Both the position numbers and the translations under genes were made by a program. The notes below the pieces were generated by a model. The model saw only the letters and a program-made list of their open reading frames with translations, was not told where the DNA came from and did no database searches. A stretch of DNA of 64,000 bases from Capronia americana (Eukaryota; Ascomycota; Eurotiomycetes; Chaetothyriales; Herpotrichiellaceae). The stretch covers positions 372,001-436,000 of the forward strand of contig JADWQD010000013.1 of assembly GCA_016110215.1 (NCBI GenBank), given 5' to 3'. Positions 22,306 to 32,817 of this stretch are shown here, one piece after another (the first letter of the stretch is position 1; each line of letters opens with the position of its first letter).

Positions 22306-24037
22306 AATCGAGGTTGGATTGAAGGTGCATCTGCACAGAAAACGAAATGTTCCATGAATCATGGATGCCTCGCTGGCTACTCTCCTTTTTACACACAGCA
22401 AGCTCCGAGGCCGAGAATGACCATCACAATCAGAATCACAGCCATAACCAAAGTCAAAGCGACAACCGCAACACACCCCTCTCCAGAGCATCGACCATTT
22501 TGACCGGAGAGGGAATAGCCTTCCGGTCTCTCCAACCGCCACCAATCCTTTTTTGCTGCATGACGAGCACGAATTTTCTTGTCCATATAAGTTAGGTAGT
22601 TAGGAAACCTTGCAGGCATATATCTCTTATGTACCACTCCACGGTGCTGCGTCTTACTCTCCCACTTTTCAAACAAAAGAATGTAACGGCGCGGGTACAG
22701 TCTCCTTGTCGACCATCCAACGAAGTTGAGAGTCGATCGCGTCGGGTTGGTCTTTGAGACGTAGAAAGAAGGGGGCCTGGGACTAGGCCTACAGTAGTCC
22801 TAGATTTGCCCCTCCAGGGAGTGGTAGTTCAAGGCAACGCCATGCCGGTGTGAAGACACTCGTTCATCATATTGTTGGTGGTGATAGAAGCCATGGCGGA
22901 ATATGTGCAGCTTCAAGTTGTAGTCACGTACGGTATGGGTATGTTGGGGGCGGTGTCATGCATGGTACCTAGTATTGTGGAACTACTCTTATGTACCGAG
23001 TAGAATGAAGCTCAAGGCTCTCTACTGTACCTACCTAGAGGTAAGATACACAAGGCAAGGTAGTATGTACCGTGTCACGTGCCGTAGGCTGTTGCGTCAC
23101 AACGTTCAGCTCTTGGCGCTCGCGCCACTTTCCCTTTCCGCGAGTCAAAGCGGGTGGGTAGGTGAAGCGAAGCCCTACTCGTAGTCCAACGACACGCACA
23201 CAATCGCATGCGAGTAACTACAAGGTATTACTGTGCCATCAGGTCATAAGATATTTCCCGGGGTCCATCCAGCCCGTTCCGCAATGACCCAGACCCCCGT
23301 AGCAGACGCGCGAAAGAAAAGCGATTCCCCCATCTTCTCCTGGTGGCCGAGCCACTTCGCCGCCTTGCACCCACATGCCTATTCCGGCGCTCTGTGTTTG
23401 TCCGAGCGTTCCTTGACTCACGCAGTAAAGCATCCTGTTTGGAAATTTTTCCGCTTGCGGTCGTACGCTTTCAGTCGACGTTTTCGGTCGTACGCTTTCG
23501 GTCGTTAGTGCATATCCCATGCACCTTAGTAGCCCAGGGCTAGTGTGGCAGGGCAGCATAGAAGAGCGTATCCGTGACACGTATCGCGACGGGTTGAAGC
23601 CGAAAGGTGTACGCGGTTTTGGGGAACCTTTGCTTGCGACCAGAGACAAAGAGAGTCACATTCCCCACAACAGCGAGACAGCAAATCTCCCTCACGGAGT
23701 GCCAGAGTCGATAATTGCTTGGGCAAGAGAAGTGGCTCGTAACAGGGCACCAATTGCGATGCCATGATGGGATGCCTCTGTGGACAAGGGGCTACGGAAT
23801 GCATCTGAACATGCACTGTGCTCCTCTGGCCGCTTTCAGGCAGGTGCAATCTCTTTGTCTCTGTTGCTGGGTCATATTTGCTTTAAAGTGGCTGCGGCCT
23901 TCACGTCTCTTCCCGGCGCTGACTTACTCTGCCTTTGTCCTTGTACCGGCTCTTTGCACAACTCAGCTCGCAAATAAATTCTGGCGCCACAATTATCGGT
24001 CAAGATTGAAATTTACCAAAGACAGGAGAAGACAAAC
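22306..24037. other. Intergenic, short direct repeats
   Basis: This 1.7-kb gap has no recognisable gene. Two near-identical 21-bp copies containing CGGTCGTACGCTTTC lie at 23457-23477 and 23485-23505, 28 bp apart. A TACCGAGTA motif lies at 22994-23002, and CCTACCTAG-type repeats near 23028. Confidence 0.5.
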
Positions 24038-25591
24038 ATGCCGGAAGGAACTTTGCCAGGGATGGACAAGCAAGCAGATGCTGGGCCGGCCTTTTCCTCA
24101 AATACTGCTCAAAGTGACGGAATCTTCTCCAACAGCGTTCCCAACACAGGATCTGAGGACAAGCCGCAAAGTCCTGCCAAACGCAGTCACAAACACTCTG
24201 GCAAACACTGTGACCGCTGCCGCGCCGACCTCTATTTCAATTCACAGATCATTGACCACGACTCCGACGACGACGACAAGATGAACGCCTTTTCCCAGCT
24301 AGCTCGAGCCGTTCATAACAAGCAGGACGATCTACCTTCCCCACGTTTTACAACATACTGCGGAGTGACCCTTGATCAAGCACAGCGCGGACAAATTTCT
24401 GAATTCCACATCCTTGAAAACGACGGCTATACAGACAAATGGAGCCAGGAATGGGACGCCATGGCGGATGGGGTTGGCGGATTCGAGGTAACCTCTTCCC
24501 GGGCTTTTGACTTCACTCACTGAAACCATAACCCCGATAGGAACTGGCAGCTATGCTCAAAATTGGTCTTGCAGCCGTCCGCGTCAGGATTGGAAACACC
24601 CATCTGCGTGGCTCCGGAGCACAGACCGAGGAGTTGTCTGGCTTTCGCGTGTCTCGTGACATGGTCATAACCTGCGCTCACTTCACGAACTGGGACTTGG
24701 CTGGAAACAGTGTCCAAACCTTCCTGACCGGGCGAAATGGTATTTGTGAAGCGATCCAGGCGAGGAATGTCGAAGGAGGTGGTAAGTCCTCGTCCCTGAT
24801 GCCAACACCACGTATACACCATTGACCAGGTCTACCTAGGTTGTCAGCATCGCCTTGGTCTCCGCCTTTGGGCAATCCACACAGCCTGGGACATTGCCGT
24901 TTTTCGCGTCACAGATTGGCCTAGGGATGACTGCATGAAAAGCGTTATCAAGAAAGAGGACATCTATTTGGCCACTCCGGAGGAACGTCGCAACCTGGCA
25001 AACGCTGCGCAGGCGCCATGCTGGTCAGTCGGGTACAACCTCGCTACCAACCTGGACGAACTTCGCAAGCGTTTCAACGAGTTTTTCTCCAGGCGTCACG
25101 AGGACGAGAAGTCGGAGATCATTCGCCGATACGTAAGTTATTCATGCTATGCCGTCTGCAAATCCCCCACCTGACCATTCGCCGACAGAACTACAATGGT
25201 GGCAATCCTCCCAGCCCAGAATTCCTTCAAGCGGACTTGAGGACTGTCAGTTTCGGCACGAAGATTGACCATCCTCCGGATGCCAAAGCTAACCAGGAGT
25301 GTGTCGAGCTGAGTGCATGGTACGGTCGCTCAGGCTCAATGGTTTGTGCTTTGAGAGACGGACGCCCGGTCGTCGTCGGCATGGGTAAGTTTGCTTTTCC
25401 CGTTGCACAACGACGCGCATATATCTGACACAGAACTTCTCTCTCTATTAGTCCAAGGAGGTGACAAGGACTCCGACAGTAACCTAATCTTGCTTTTCAA
25501 CACCGAAATGAAAGATTGGTTGGATGCGGCGACCGACTTGAGCACGAGTCCAGATCCGCGGGAGCTTAGCAGGCGCATTGTCATGGTCTGA
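24038..25591 (+). CDS. Trypsin-fold serine protease with N-terminal CxxC segment
   Basis: Five exons (24038-24487, 24541-24781, 24840-25132, 25189-25384 and 25452-25591) give 439 aa. After splicing, a chymotrypsin-like catalytic triad appears in the right order: His197 in VITCAHF, Asp248 in AWDIAVF and Ser378 in GRSGSMV, with an oxyanion-loop glycine before the serine. The preceding GSGAQ...GFRVS strand is also typical. Residues 1-150 are hydrophilic with a CDRC pair inside KHCDRCRADLYF and an acidic patch (DHDSDDDD). There is no signal peptide, so the protein is probably intracellular, unlike secreted fungal trypsins. Similar trypsin-like modules occur as N-terminal effector domains of fungal NLR-type proteins, but here no NOD or repeat domain follows. 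The substrate is unknown. The triad makes activity likely. Confidence 0.85.
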
Positions 25592-26673
25592 TCGTTGTCG
25601 CCATCGGAGAGTCAAAGGGAAACCTTGCGTTCCAGCTTTTCTTTTGGGAGGTCTGGTTCGAAATGGTTTGGTATGTATACGGACTGTGGTATCTTTCTTT
25701 TGTTCCGCGCTCGAGAGGACTGGCATTCCTTTTGCGACTTTCCTACGGTTTAGGCTTTTGAGAGGGGGGGGAGAAGGCGCCGCGGCGATGCAGGACTGCA
25801 CGGATATTGGTAGATTAAGTACTACTTAGGCATATCTTTGCAGTAGCCTAATCGTATACTGCGTGTTTCCCAGCACAGAGCACAGAGGGCGGACGGACAT
25901 ATGGGACATGGTGTAGACCCTCGTCTATCGTCAGGTACCCAGTACCCAGTACGCACTCGGTCTTTCAGCCATAGCACTCACTGCTTACTGCTTGCTGCTG
26001 CCCTGCTTGCAGCCATGATCGATCTCGGCACGAGGGAAAACACCTACGTAGTACTCCTAGTACCTCTCCACTCACCCCCCCAACTTGCCATCTCGCTTCT
26101 CGCTTCTCGCTCCCGTTCCTCTGCCCTGCCCTGGCAAACGCCCACATCCACACATCCACACCTTCTCCTCTTGTCTCGCCTTCGACTCCTCAGCAGGGTG
26201 TCCTCTTTCAGGGCAGGCACCGCCACGCCTGATGCGGCGCCTGTGTGGTGGGTTAGATTGATACACTGTGTATTTGGGGGGTGCAGGGGGAAATGGCATT
26301 TGACGTAACAGATCTCAAGGACTGTCGGGGCATCAGAGACCGGAGAGAGTGTCGACAGCCTTGGAGGGAGCCTGAGGCCCGTTGGCGGAAGGGCCAAGAG
26401 AGTCGAGGTCGAGGGCGCAAAGCTAGAGAAGTTTATTATTGGGGAAATAAAGGATGGAGGTGACCGGGTTGAAGGTTTGAGCCCAGTTTGAGACTATATG
26501 TTCAATACTTAGAGGTCAGAATGACCCTGGCTGTAAACCCGAGGAAAGAATAACGACACGCGGCGCTTGAAAAGTCGCCGAGAATTGCGGTGACGATACT
26601 ATACAGTTTCTGGTGTTGGACCGTAGCGGCCCGCCCCCTCCGCCGCCCCCCCCCGGGCCCCCATTTCATGCTA
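25592..26673. other. Convergent intergenic, C-rich tract
   Basis: This 1082-bp gap lies between two 3' ends. It includes pyrimidine-rich stretches and a C/G homopolymer tract near 26634-26662. No gene is recognised. Confidence 0.55.
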
Positions 26674-28482
26674 TCAAGAATGCGAAAGTAGGAATTCCGG
26701 CCCGGGTTCGTCATCCTCGCTCTCAGACGTCATCCTTCGATCTGGAGGTTTCGGTCGAATATTGGAAGGTGCTGCTGGTACATAGCTCGATCCCACGTCG
26801 CTATCAGGTACGTCGGGCTGAGGGAATTGGCGAGGCCGAAATTGTCCAGATCCTGAAAGGGGTCCAAGTTCCAGTCCTCCGCCAACCTCGTCTTTCGTCC
26901 TCTGCTTTCGTTTGTCCAGAGGATTGCCGAATTCACGGAGTGTGTCGTCGAGGCTGTGGTTGCTGCTTTCACCCGGACTTCGGGTCCCGTTGCGTTCAAG
27001 CATGTCTTCAAGCTGTCCGCCTAGGAGGTCAGGGCTGGGCTCGTCATCGTGCAACTCGTCGTCTACAGGACGACGTTCGTCTCGCGAGCGCTCCCCAATT
27101 CCCTCAATTGATCCAGATTTTGCCGATGGTATACCTGCGGTCTCCTGAAGCAAGTCGCGCGCCTGTTCGAATGCCGCTAGTTCAGCGCCTATGGCGCAAA
27201 TGAGAAGGTTCCAATTATTTGCTTCAGCATGCTGGAGATCCTCTTCCAGCGACGATATCAGCGCGGAGAGTTTGGCAAGAACGACTGTCATGGATAGATC
27301 TCCTGATGTTGCTGACTCGGCCCTTTCACCCTCGAAGCTCGAATGGTGAAGCTGCGACTGAGACTGAGCAGCCAGTTCGTGCGTGTGGGTTTTCAAGTCC
27401 TTTTCGAACTCCCTGATCCTCTGCATCGCATCACGCCACAATTTGGATCCTTCCTCTAGTGCGCTCTTCTCATTCTCAACATTGGCCTTTCTCCGGGCCA
27501 GTGCCTCGACCTCATTTGACCATTGTTCTTGTGCCATTTGCAACGTCCGCCTCTCTGGCTTGAGAGCGTAAATTCCCGGTTCGTGACCTGCATATAGGCT
27601 TTGGAGAACTGGTGGTCGTTTCAGGAAGGACTTGACCTGATTTTCATTGAGAGCAAGAGATGCGGTGTAGGAACTCAGTTCGGAGTCCCTGGAACTCTCG
27701 ACTTCGCGGAGTTGGTTCACGAGTACTCTGTGCTTGGATTTCAGTTCGAATAACGTTGCCTCTAGCTGCTGTATTTCCCGTTCCACCGCCTCGACCTGGG
27801 ACCTCAACCCGACAGGCCTTTCTTCAGACTTAATTTTGTGTATGTCGTTTTCTAGGAGTTGTCTTCGGTCCCTCAAGTCTGACGCCTGCTGCATGGCATC
27901 ATTCCTGGCTACAACTTCTTGGTCGATGAGGGACAACTCGTGTTGCTTCAGTGCTGCAAACTCCCGCATGGATTTCTCCAGCCCTCGGCGTGCTCCTCGC
28001 AGAGTGATCTTCTTGGGCTTTGGTTGTCGTATTGGTACTGTCTTTGGTCTCGCCACTGCCCCAGAGGTCAGAGGTGTCGTTGCAATGGACGGAGTCGGCG
28101 TAGGACTGCCGACTGAGGACACATCGTCTGCTTCTTCCAACCGAGCACCACCCGCACTGAGACCTTCTGACTGCGCATCGAGAAGAGTTTGGAGTATTCT
28201 TTCAAGACTCTTAGCCGCTCGTTCGACCTGGAGAAAAGGGTCATCGTGGCGCACTAGAGACGAACTCAGCTTCGGATGATGCTGAGAAGGAGAAAGGGAC
28301 GCATGGCGGGGGCGGCGGTCTGGGGAGGATGACGCTCTACCGGAGTCCTGCAAGAGAATGCGAGGAGGAGATGCCGCCGAGCTCGGAGATGAGACTGGAT
28401 AGGCATCGTCGTACCGCGGCAAAGAATCTGCGCTTCCAGGCGAATGGGGGAATATTCGTTCAATGAACGACTTCTTCATCAT
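26674..28482 (-). CDS. Coiled-coil protein, possibly Atg28-like
   Basis: A single exon encodes 602 aa. The first 150 residues are Ser/Pro-rich and disordered. A basic block (KPKKITLRGARRGLEKSMRE, about 168-188) starts a long alpha-helical coiled coil reaching about residue 440, with runs such as FAALKQHELSLIDQEV and VEAVEREIQQLEATLFELKS. The C-terminal 150 residues are acidic and disordered. The ARRGLEKSM-x-E-F-A-x-LK motif followed by a coiled coil resembles the Atg28 group of filamentous-fungal autophagy proteins; this is recalled pattern similarity and needs a profile search. Alternatives are other structural coiled-coil proteins. The start is the first of two adjacent methionines. Confidence 0.75.
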   Translation of the reverse strand: MMKKSFIERIFPHSPGSADSLPRYDDAYPVSSPSSAASPPRILLQDSGRASSSPDRRPRHASLSPSQHHPKLSSSLVRHDDPFLQVERAAKSLERILQTLLDAQSEGLSAGGARLEEADDVSSVGSPTPTPSIATTPLTSGAVARPKTVPIRQPKPKKITLRGARRGLEKSMREFAALKQHELSLIDQEVVARNDAMQQASDLRDRRQLLENDIHKIKSEERPVGLRSQVEAVEREIQQLEATLFELKSKHRVLVNQLREVESSRDSELSSYTASLALNENQVKSFLKRPPVLQSLYAGHEPGIYALKPERRTLQMAQEQWSNEVEALARRKANVENEKSALEEGSKLWRDAMQRIREFEKDLKTHTHELAAQSQSQLHHSSFEGERAESATSGDLSMTVVLAKLSALISSLEEDLQHAEANNWNLLICAIGAELAAFEQARDLLQETAGIPSAKSGSIEGIGERSRDERRPVDDELHDDEPSPDLLGGQLEDMLERNGTRSPGESSNHSLDDTLREFGNPLDKRKQRTKDEVGGGLELGPLSGSGQFRPRQFPQPDVPDSDVGSSYVPAAPSNIRPKPPDRRMTSESEDDEPGPEFLLSHS

Positions 28483-29285
28483 CGCGACGGGGACAAGTCC
28501 ATATAGCGTGCAGCACGAGGAAACAAGGACTGTGTCGTTGAAGCGCTACACGACGCATACTGCATCATACCCCAGCATACCGTAACTTTCAGGCAGCGAA
28601 TGTGTCTGCTGTGGCTTCAGGGCGCCGTGACGAGATCATGTGTACAAACAACAATATGCAGCATGCAGGAAGCACGAGGAAGCCAGCGATTCCCGAAGTT
28701 GATCCGGTGTGTACGTCACGTGGAGAAGCTCGTGATTGAAATGCAATAACTTTACAGACCTACTCATTTGCGTACCAAGTACTTGTCCAGTTCATTTCCT
28801 CCGCTCGCAGCGCACACGCTACTCTCTTCATCAACGAAGCACCATTAGAGCACTGCGATGAGGTGGTCAATTAATACCTACAAGGCATCACAGGGTAAGA
28901 GACCGTGGGGGGGCCAATGTATATGTAGTAGAGTAGAGCATAGTATATTGTCCCGTTGGTTCGGGATTGAGTCCGGTTCTTCCATTCACAAGCCTCCAAG
29001 CGCGAAGGGGCGCTATTTGGCTGAGGTGGAAGCCGTGAAGAGATGCTTCCAATCTCCAACTCGAGGTTTGATCAGGCAAGGAGGCATACGTAGAATCTCG
29101 CAAATGGACTGTGACGAATCGAAGATGCTGCTCTGTTAATGCGTCTCTGATAGCTGTCCCGCCTGTTTGGGCAATATACGTAGGGCGATCGAGATGTTTG
29201 TGGTGCTGAATAGGACGGCCACGACATCTCAATGGGTGCCGTTCGTTCACTATCCCGCCATCCTGCTGAGGAATTGCTCGTCGGT
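28483..29285. other. Intergenic, nothing coding recognised
   Basis: This 803-bp region covers the promoter of the coiled-coil gene and the 3' flank of the Fmp32-like gene. A minus-strand frame continuing from the latter's 3' exon is a shadow. Confidence 0.6.
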
Positions 29286-30261
29286 TTACATCAGCAAGCG
29301 CCATGCACCCAGAATAAGAGCAGCCGTGCCGGTGCAGACACCCCTGCGATATGCGTTAGCAAACCTGTGGATCTGTGGCTGCCAAAACGAATGCAACCGA
29401 ACGGATATATACTCACATCAGCCACTGAAGGGTCGAGAACTTGACGGCCTCGACTCGTTCTCTGAGCGATGCGACCTCTTGCTCGATCCGGGCTTCTGTC
29501 TCCTTGATCCGCATCTCCTGGCCATTGGCTTCTTCGCGAATCCTGCCCTTCTCCAGATTCAAGTCCAGCCGAACGCTGGCCTGTGTACGGCTGATCTCGT
29601 CGCGCAGCCTCGAATTCAGTTTCGCCAAGTCACTAGTCAACCGATCGTGGCTCGACCGGGTCAGCTGCGCTTCCGTGCTGTCTGCGTTGGACAGTTCGCT
29701 GCGCAGTTTCGCAAAGTCGACTTTCTGGGTATAGGTGCTTCGCTCGGCGTCTTCCTTCAAGACCATGGTCCGTGTGAGATTCTGGATGGATTCTTCTATC
29801 ACATCGTTCAGAACGCGCATCATGGCCACGGCCTGCTCTTCCGTGAATCCTTCGTCCTTCAGTCTTTGCACGAACTTTAGGGTGTCAAAATGGTGGGCTT
29901 TGCGCTGCACGGCAGTCGTTGAAAACGCTTTCCGAGCAGGCCTGTACGCAGCGACGTAGACGCCATTGTGGCGGATGGGCGACGAGTCTGCCGGGAGTGG
30001 TTGGACTAGGGCCTGAGGTCTCTTCGGGCGGGCGGCAGGTTTTCTGGCATTCAGACTCTGCGACGCCGTGTTACTGGTATATATTGATCGTGGCTTCGAA
30101 GCCGTCGTGAAAGAGGGCGCTCCGACCGTCTCGTGGACGGGAGCTCGGTGGCTAAGTGTCTGGGCTGAAGGCCAGGCAAGCGATGCCGATTGCCAGGTCA
30201 AACGAGGGAGCAAGAACCTTGGTATTTCGGCCACAGGTTTGGAGCCGGCCATGGGGGGCAT
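29286..30261 (-). CDS. DUF1640 / Fmp32-MCUR1-type mitochondrial coiled-coil protein
   Basis: Exons 30261-29417 and 29343-29286 encode 300 aa. The N-terminal 115 residues are basic and Ser/Thr/Ala-rich, as in a mitochondrial presequence. The domain starts with HFDTLKFVQRLKDEGFTEEQ, the standard opening of DUF1640 (CCDC90) proteins, followed by a long coiled coil. The second exon, joined at CTGAT|GTGAGT, adds a short transmembrane helix (GVCTGTAALILGAWRLLM) right at the C-terminus, again typical. Yeast Fmp32 functions in cytochrome c oxidase assembly and proline metabolism; animal MCUR1 is linked to the calcium uniporter. The protein is probably in the inner membrane. A second methionine at 30252 is a possible start. 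Confidence 0.88.
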
Positions 30262-30563
30262 CGTGGTCTATCAGCAAGAACGAATATAAGCGGACTTTGT
30301 ACTAGACGTGCACTGAGATCAGGTAGATATTGGATACTTGGTCGCAGGGAAGCTGGTGCTCGCTGATGCAGCCTGGCTGTCGTCGTTGCCAAAGCCGCCT
30401 CCCCGCCAATCACGTCGGGCTTGGCTCGGTTTTCATTTCCACGTCACCACGCAGTCACCAAAAGGCGAGTTACAACAGCGAGCTTGTAAAGGCAGCTGAA
30501 ATAAAATTAAAACCGAAAAATTATCAATTTCTTTTCACATCTATTGACGTCCCTGGGACTCAC
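30262..30563. other. Short intergenic
   Basis: This 302-bp gap includes an A/T-rich stretch (about 30500-30535) just beyond the DUF7580 stop codon, plausible as its 3' end region. Nothing else is seen. Confidence 0.5.
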
Positions 30564-32336
30564 TTATAGTCCCTTAACGGTCTGCTCAAGCTTTTCCAGC
30601 TCACAAATCACGTCCTGGTGGAATTCAGCCTGTAGTTTGGACTGCTTCAGGTCGTTCCCACTGGCAAAATAGCAGTGGATGCATTTCTTCACTACTTCGG
30701 CATAGCGAGGTCCCATGTGCGGCGACACTTGCCGGCTCAGACGATCCGCCGTCAAAAACTCCGTGTTGCCAGCATGCGCTGAATTCATGTCCGATTCCTT
30801 GATCATCTCAACCAGTGGCTTCTGGAAGGCGAGCTCGAGCAGCAGCACACCGAGGTTGAAAAGCAGTTGGTTGCGGACAACAATGGGACTGGGCAGCGAC
30901 TGTGCCCGGACGAGGGATCCATTTGGCCCGTCAATCTGTGCGGAAATAAAGACTTGAGAACCAATGTCGTCCTCGTCACCTGTTCCCGCGTGCGAGAGGA
31001 GTACTCTCTGACTTCCCCAGCTGTTTCCGAGCCACTGTGTAGACTGGAACTGCAGCACCGCCGTTGCAAGCTGCCGGGCAACCCCTATCCGGGAGGTCAG
31101 GGACAGGCCTGACATTCCATCCAACCGCTGCTTTCGCAGAGCATTGCAAAGAGTCGTCAGTGTCGAGGGGGCCAGGCCTTGCATAACAAGCTGAGCCTTC
31201 GCATCAATGTACACGAGGTGCTTCGAGTCACCGGGTAGATGGAGAAAGCCAATGGCCCGAGTGCTCGGCTCTGCTTTGCTTATAAACTTCTGGAGTCGGT
31301 CGCAGAAATTGCTTGCAGCGCAAAGATTCTCGAGCTCAGCAGGCGGAGGATCAGGCGGAGTGGCGGGCTTGAATTGTCCTGCATCATTGTTGCCTGGGGG
31401 CTCCAGGAAACGTACAGATCTCTTTGCAAGCTTGCAGTTGTGTTGAGGCTGTTTCTGGACATGCTCCACGTCCAGAACGCGCTTGAGAGACCTTTGAGTC
31501 GTCGCCAAGCTCGCTGCTTCGTTTGTTGCCTCTATCCTCCCGCTGAGACTCGATTCAACGGTAAGCCAGGCTGATTTTGTGGACATATTGACCTGTTCAG
31601 GTGGACTGGCTAGATTCAGTCGGCTGAAGGCAATAGTGAAGAGAATCTGGGCGGCGTTCGAGTGAACCGTCTCCAGGCTCAGATGAGCTTGGTGATCAGT
31701 GTGTTTGGTGCATGCCTGGCCGAGTGCTCGGTACAGGTTCTCCGCCGTCTGGTTGATCCTTGTGAATCGTTCAATTTCTGTACGAGACAGGGTCGCACTG
31801 GATTTTCCCGCCTTTGGTGTCTGTTGAGGTTCGGAGAGGTCAATGAGCGTAACAAGATCTTGAGTCTTCTCTCGCAAGACGGCAAGCGCCGACTCGATGT
31901 TGGACTCTTTGAAGACATAGACGATTCGCTTCTTCAGGCTTCTACCGGGCTGGTCGTCTGCACACTCAAGTCGCTCAAGCTTCTGCTTGACCACGGCCAG
32001 TTCCTCGGCGATGAGGCCAATGCAGTCTTCGAAGGCGCTCCTTGAGTCTCCGAGGCGCTCCACGTACAGAGCGGCGGTGTCTGCGTCTTGCCAACTTCGG
32101 TGGTGGACATCGGCCAACATCTGACGAGCCTGCGCCTCCTCGACACAATGGCATAATAGTCTCTCGTTCGCCTTGCGGAAGATTACCTGCTGCACGTTGA
32201 GCGCTCGGAGGTTGGCTTTGATGCGGTGTGTATATTTGGCGAATGTGCGGCAGTATGTTGCGATACGGTCGTAGTGTTCAAAGGCTGATATGATGAGCGG
32301 CGCAACGGCCAGCACCATGCCAACTGCTTCAGCCAT
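30564..32336 (-). CDS. DUF7580-type fungal protein (helical N-domain, kinase-like remnant)
   Basis: One exon of 590 aa. The N-terminus (EAVGMVLAVAPLIISAFEHY, then YRIKANLRAL-like helices) is the usual opening of the fungal DUF7580 family, whose helical region resembles HeLo/SesA-type signalling domains. The C-terminal half retains kinase-like traits without catalysis: ARQLATAVLQFQSTQWLGNSW, an IVVRNQLLFNLGVLLLELAF stretch resembling the F/G helices of protein kinases, and a final RYAEVVKKCIHCYF. No HRD or DFG catalytic motif is seen, so it is probably a pseudokinase-like scaffold. The family is abundant in Pezizomycotina with no settled role; a link with programmed cell death is inferred from fold similarity. 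It shares a 481-bp promoter region with the C2H2-SH3-PHD gene. Confidence 0.8.
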   Translation of the reverse strand: MAEAVGMVLAVAPLIISAFEHYDRIATYCRTFAKYTHRIKANLRALNVQQVIFRKANERLLCHCVEEAQARQMLADVHHRSWQDADTAALYVERLGDSRSAFEDCIGLIAEELAVVKQKLERLECADDQPGRSLKKRIVYVFKESNIESALAVLREKTQDLVTLIDLSEPQQTPKAGKSSATLSRTEIERFTRINQTAENLYRALGQACTKHTDHQAHLSLETVHSNAAQILFTIAFSRLNLASPPEQVNMSTKSAWLTVESSLSGRIEATNEAASLATTQRSLKRVLDVEHVQKQPQHNCKLAKRSVRFLEPPGNNDAGQFKPATPPDPPPAELENLCAASNFCDRLQKFISKAEPSTRAIGFLHLPGDSKHLVYIDAKAQLVMQGLAPSTLTTLCNALRKQRLDGMSGLSLTSRIGVARQLATAVLQFQSTQWLGNSWGSQRVLLSHAGTGDEDDIGSQVFISAQIDGPNGSLVRAQSLPSPIVVRNQLLFNLGVLLLELAFQKPLVEMIKESDMNSAHAGNTEFLTADRLSRQVSPHMGPRYAEVVKKCIHCYFASGNDLKQSKLQAEFHQDVICELEKLEQTVKGL

Positions 32337-32817
32337 CTCCGGCCTGCACGTCAGAATATTGTGTCTATATCAAGCCTGAACGAGACCAGGGAGAGGTGAG
32401 CCAATGTGCGAACCGCTCCAGCCTTATTGCTGAAGACGGTACGGAGTAAATGCAGAGGTGGTGGCTGTGTGGTCCAAATCCTGGCGCAGCCACCACCGAC
32501 TCTCCCTGCATCTCTGACCTGCCACTGACCTGTCACAGACTCGATCTCGAGGGGCCGGAGCATCGTTGTGCGACAAAAAGACTGGTGATGAACGAAGCCC
32601 TTAGCGAGGTGGCTTGCCAATTCTCCCCTCGTCTGCCTTGCACCTCAACTGACGAAGAGATGAGGCTGCGCGGCTACTTTTCGCTCTTCTTCGGCGACTT
32701 GTCCTTTCCACCATTTCCTCGCTGCTCTTCCCCTTGGTCGGAACGCTTCCTAGAATTACTTTCCTGCTCGAAGTCCTCAGCTCGGAAACATAGCCTACAA
32801 AGGTCTACGCCGGCAGG
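32337..32817. promoter_or_regulatory. Divergent promoter region, DUF7580 / C2H2-SH3-PHD
   Basis: This 481-bp shared upstream region includes a TACGGAGTA motif at 32440-32448. Other elements are not recognised. Confidence 0.45.
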
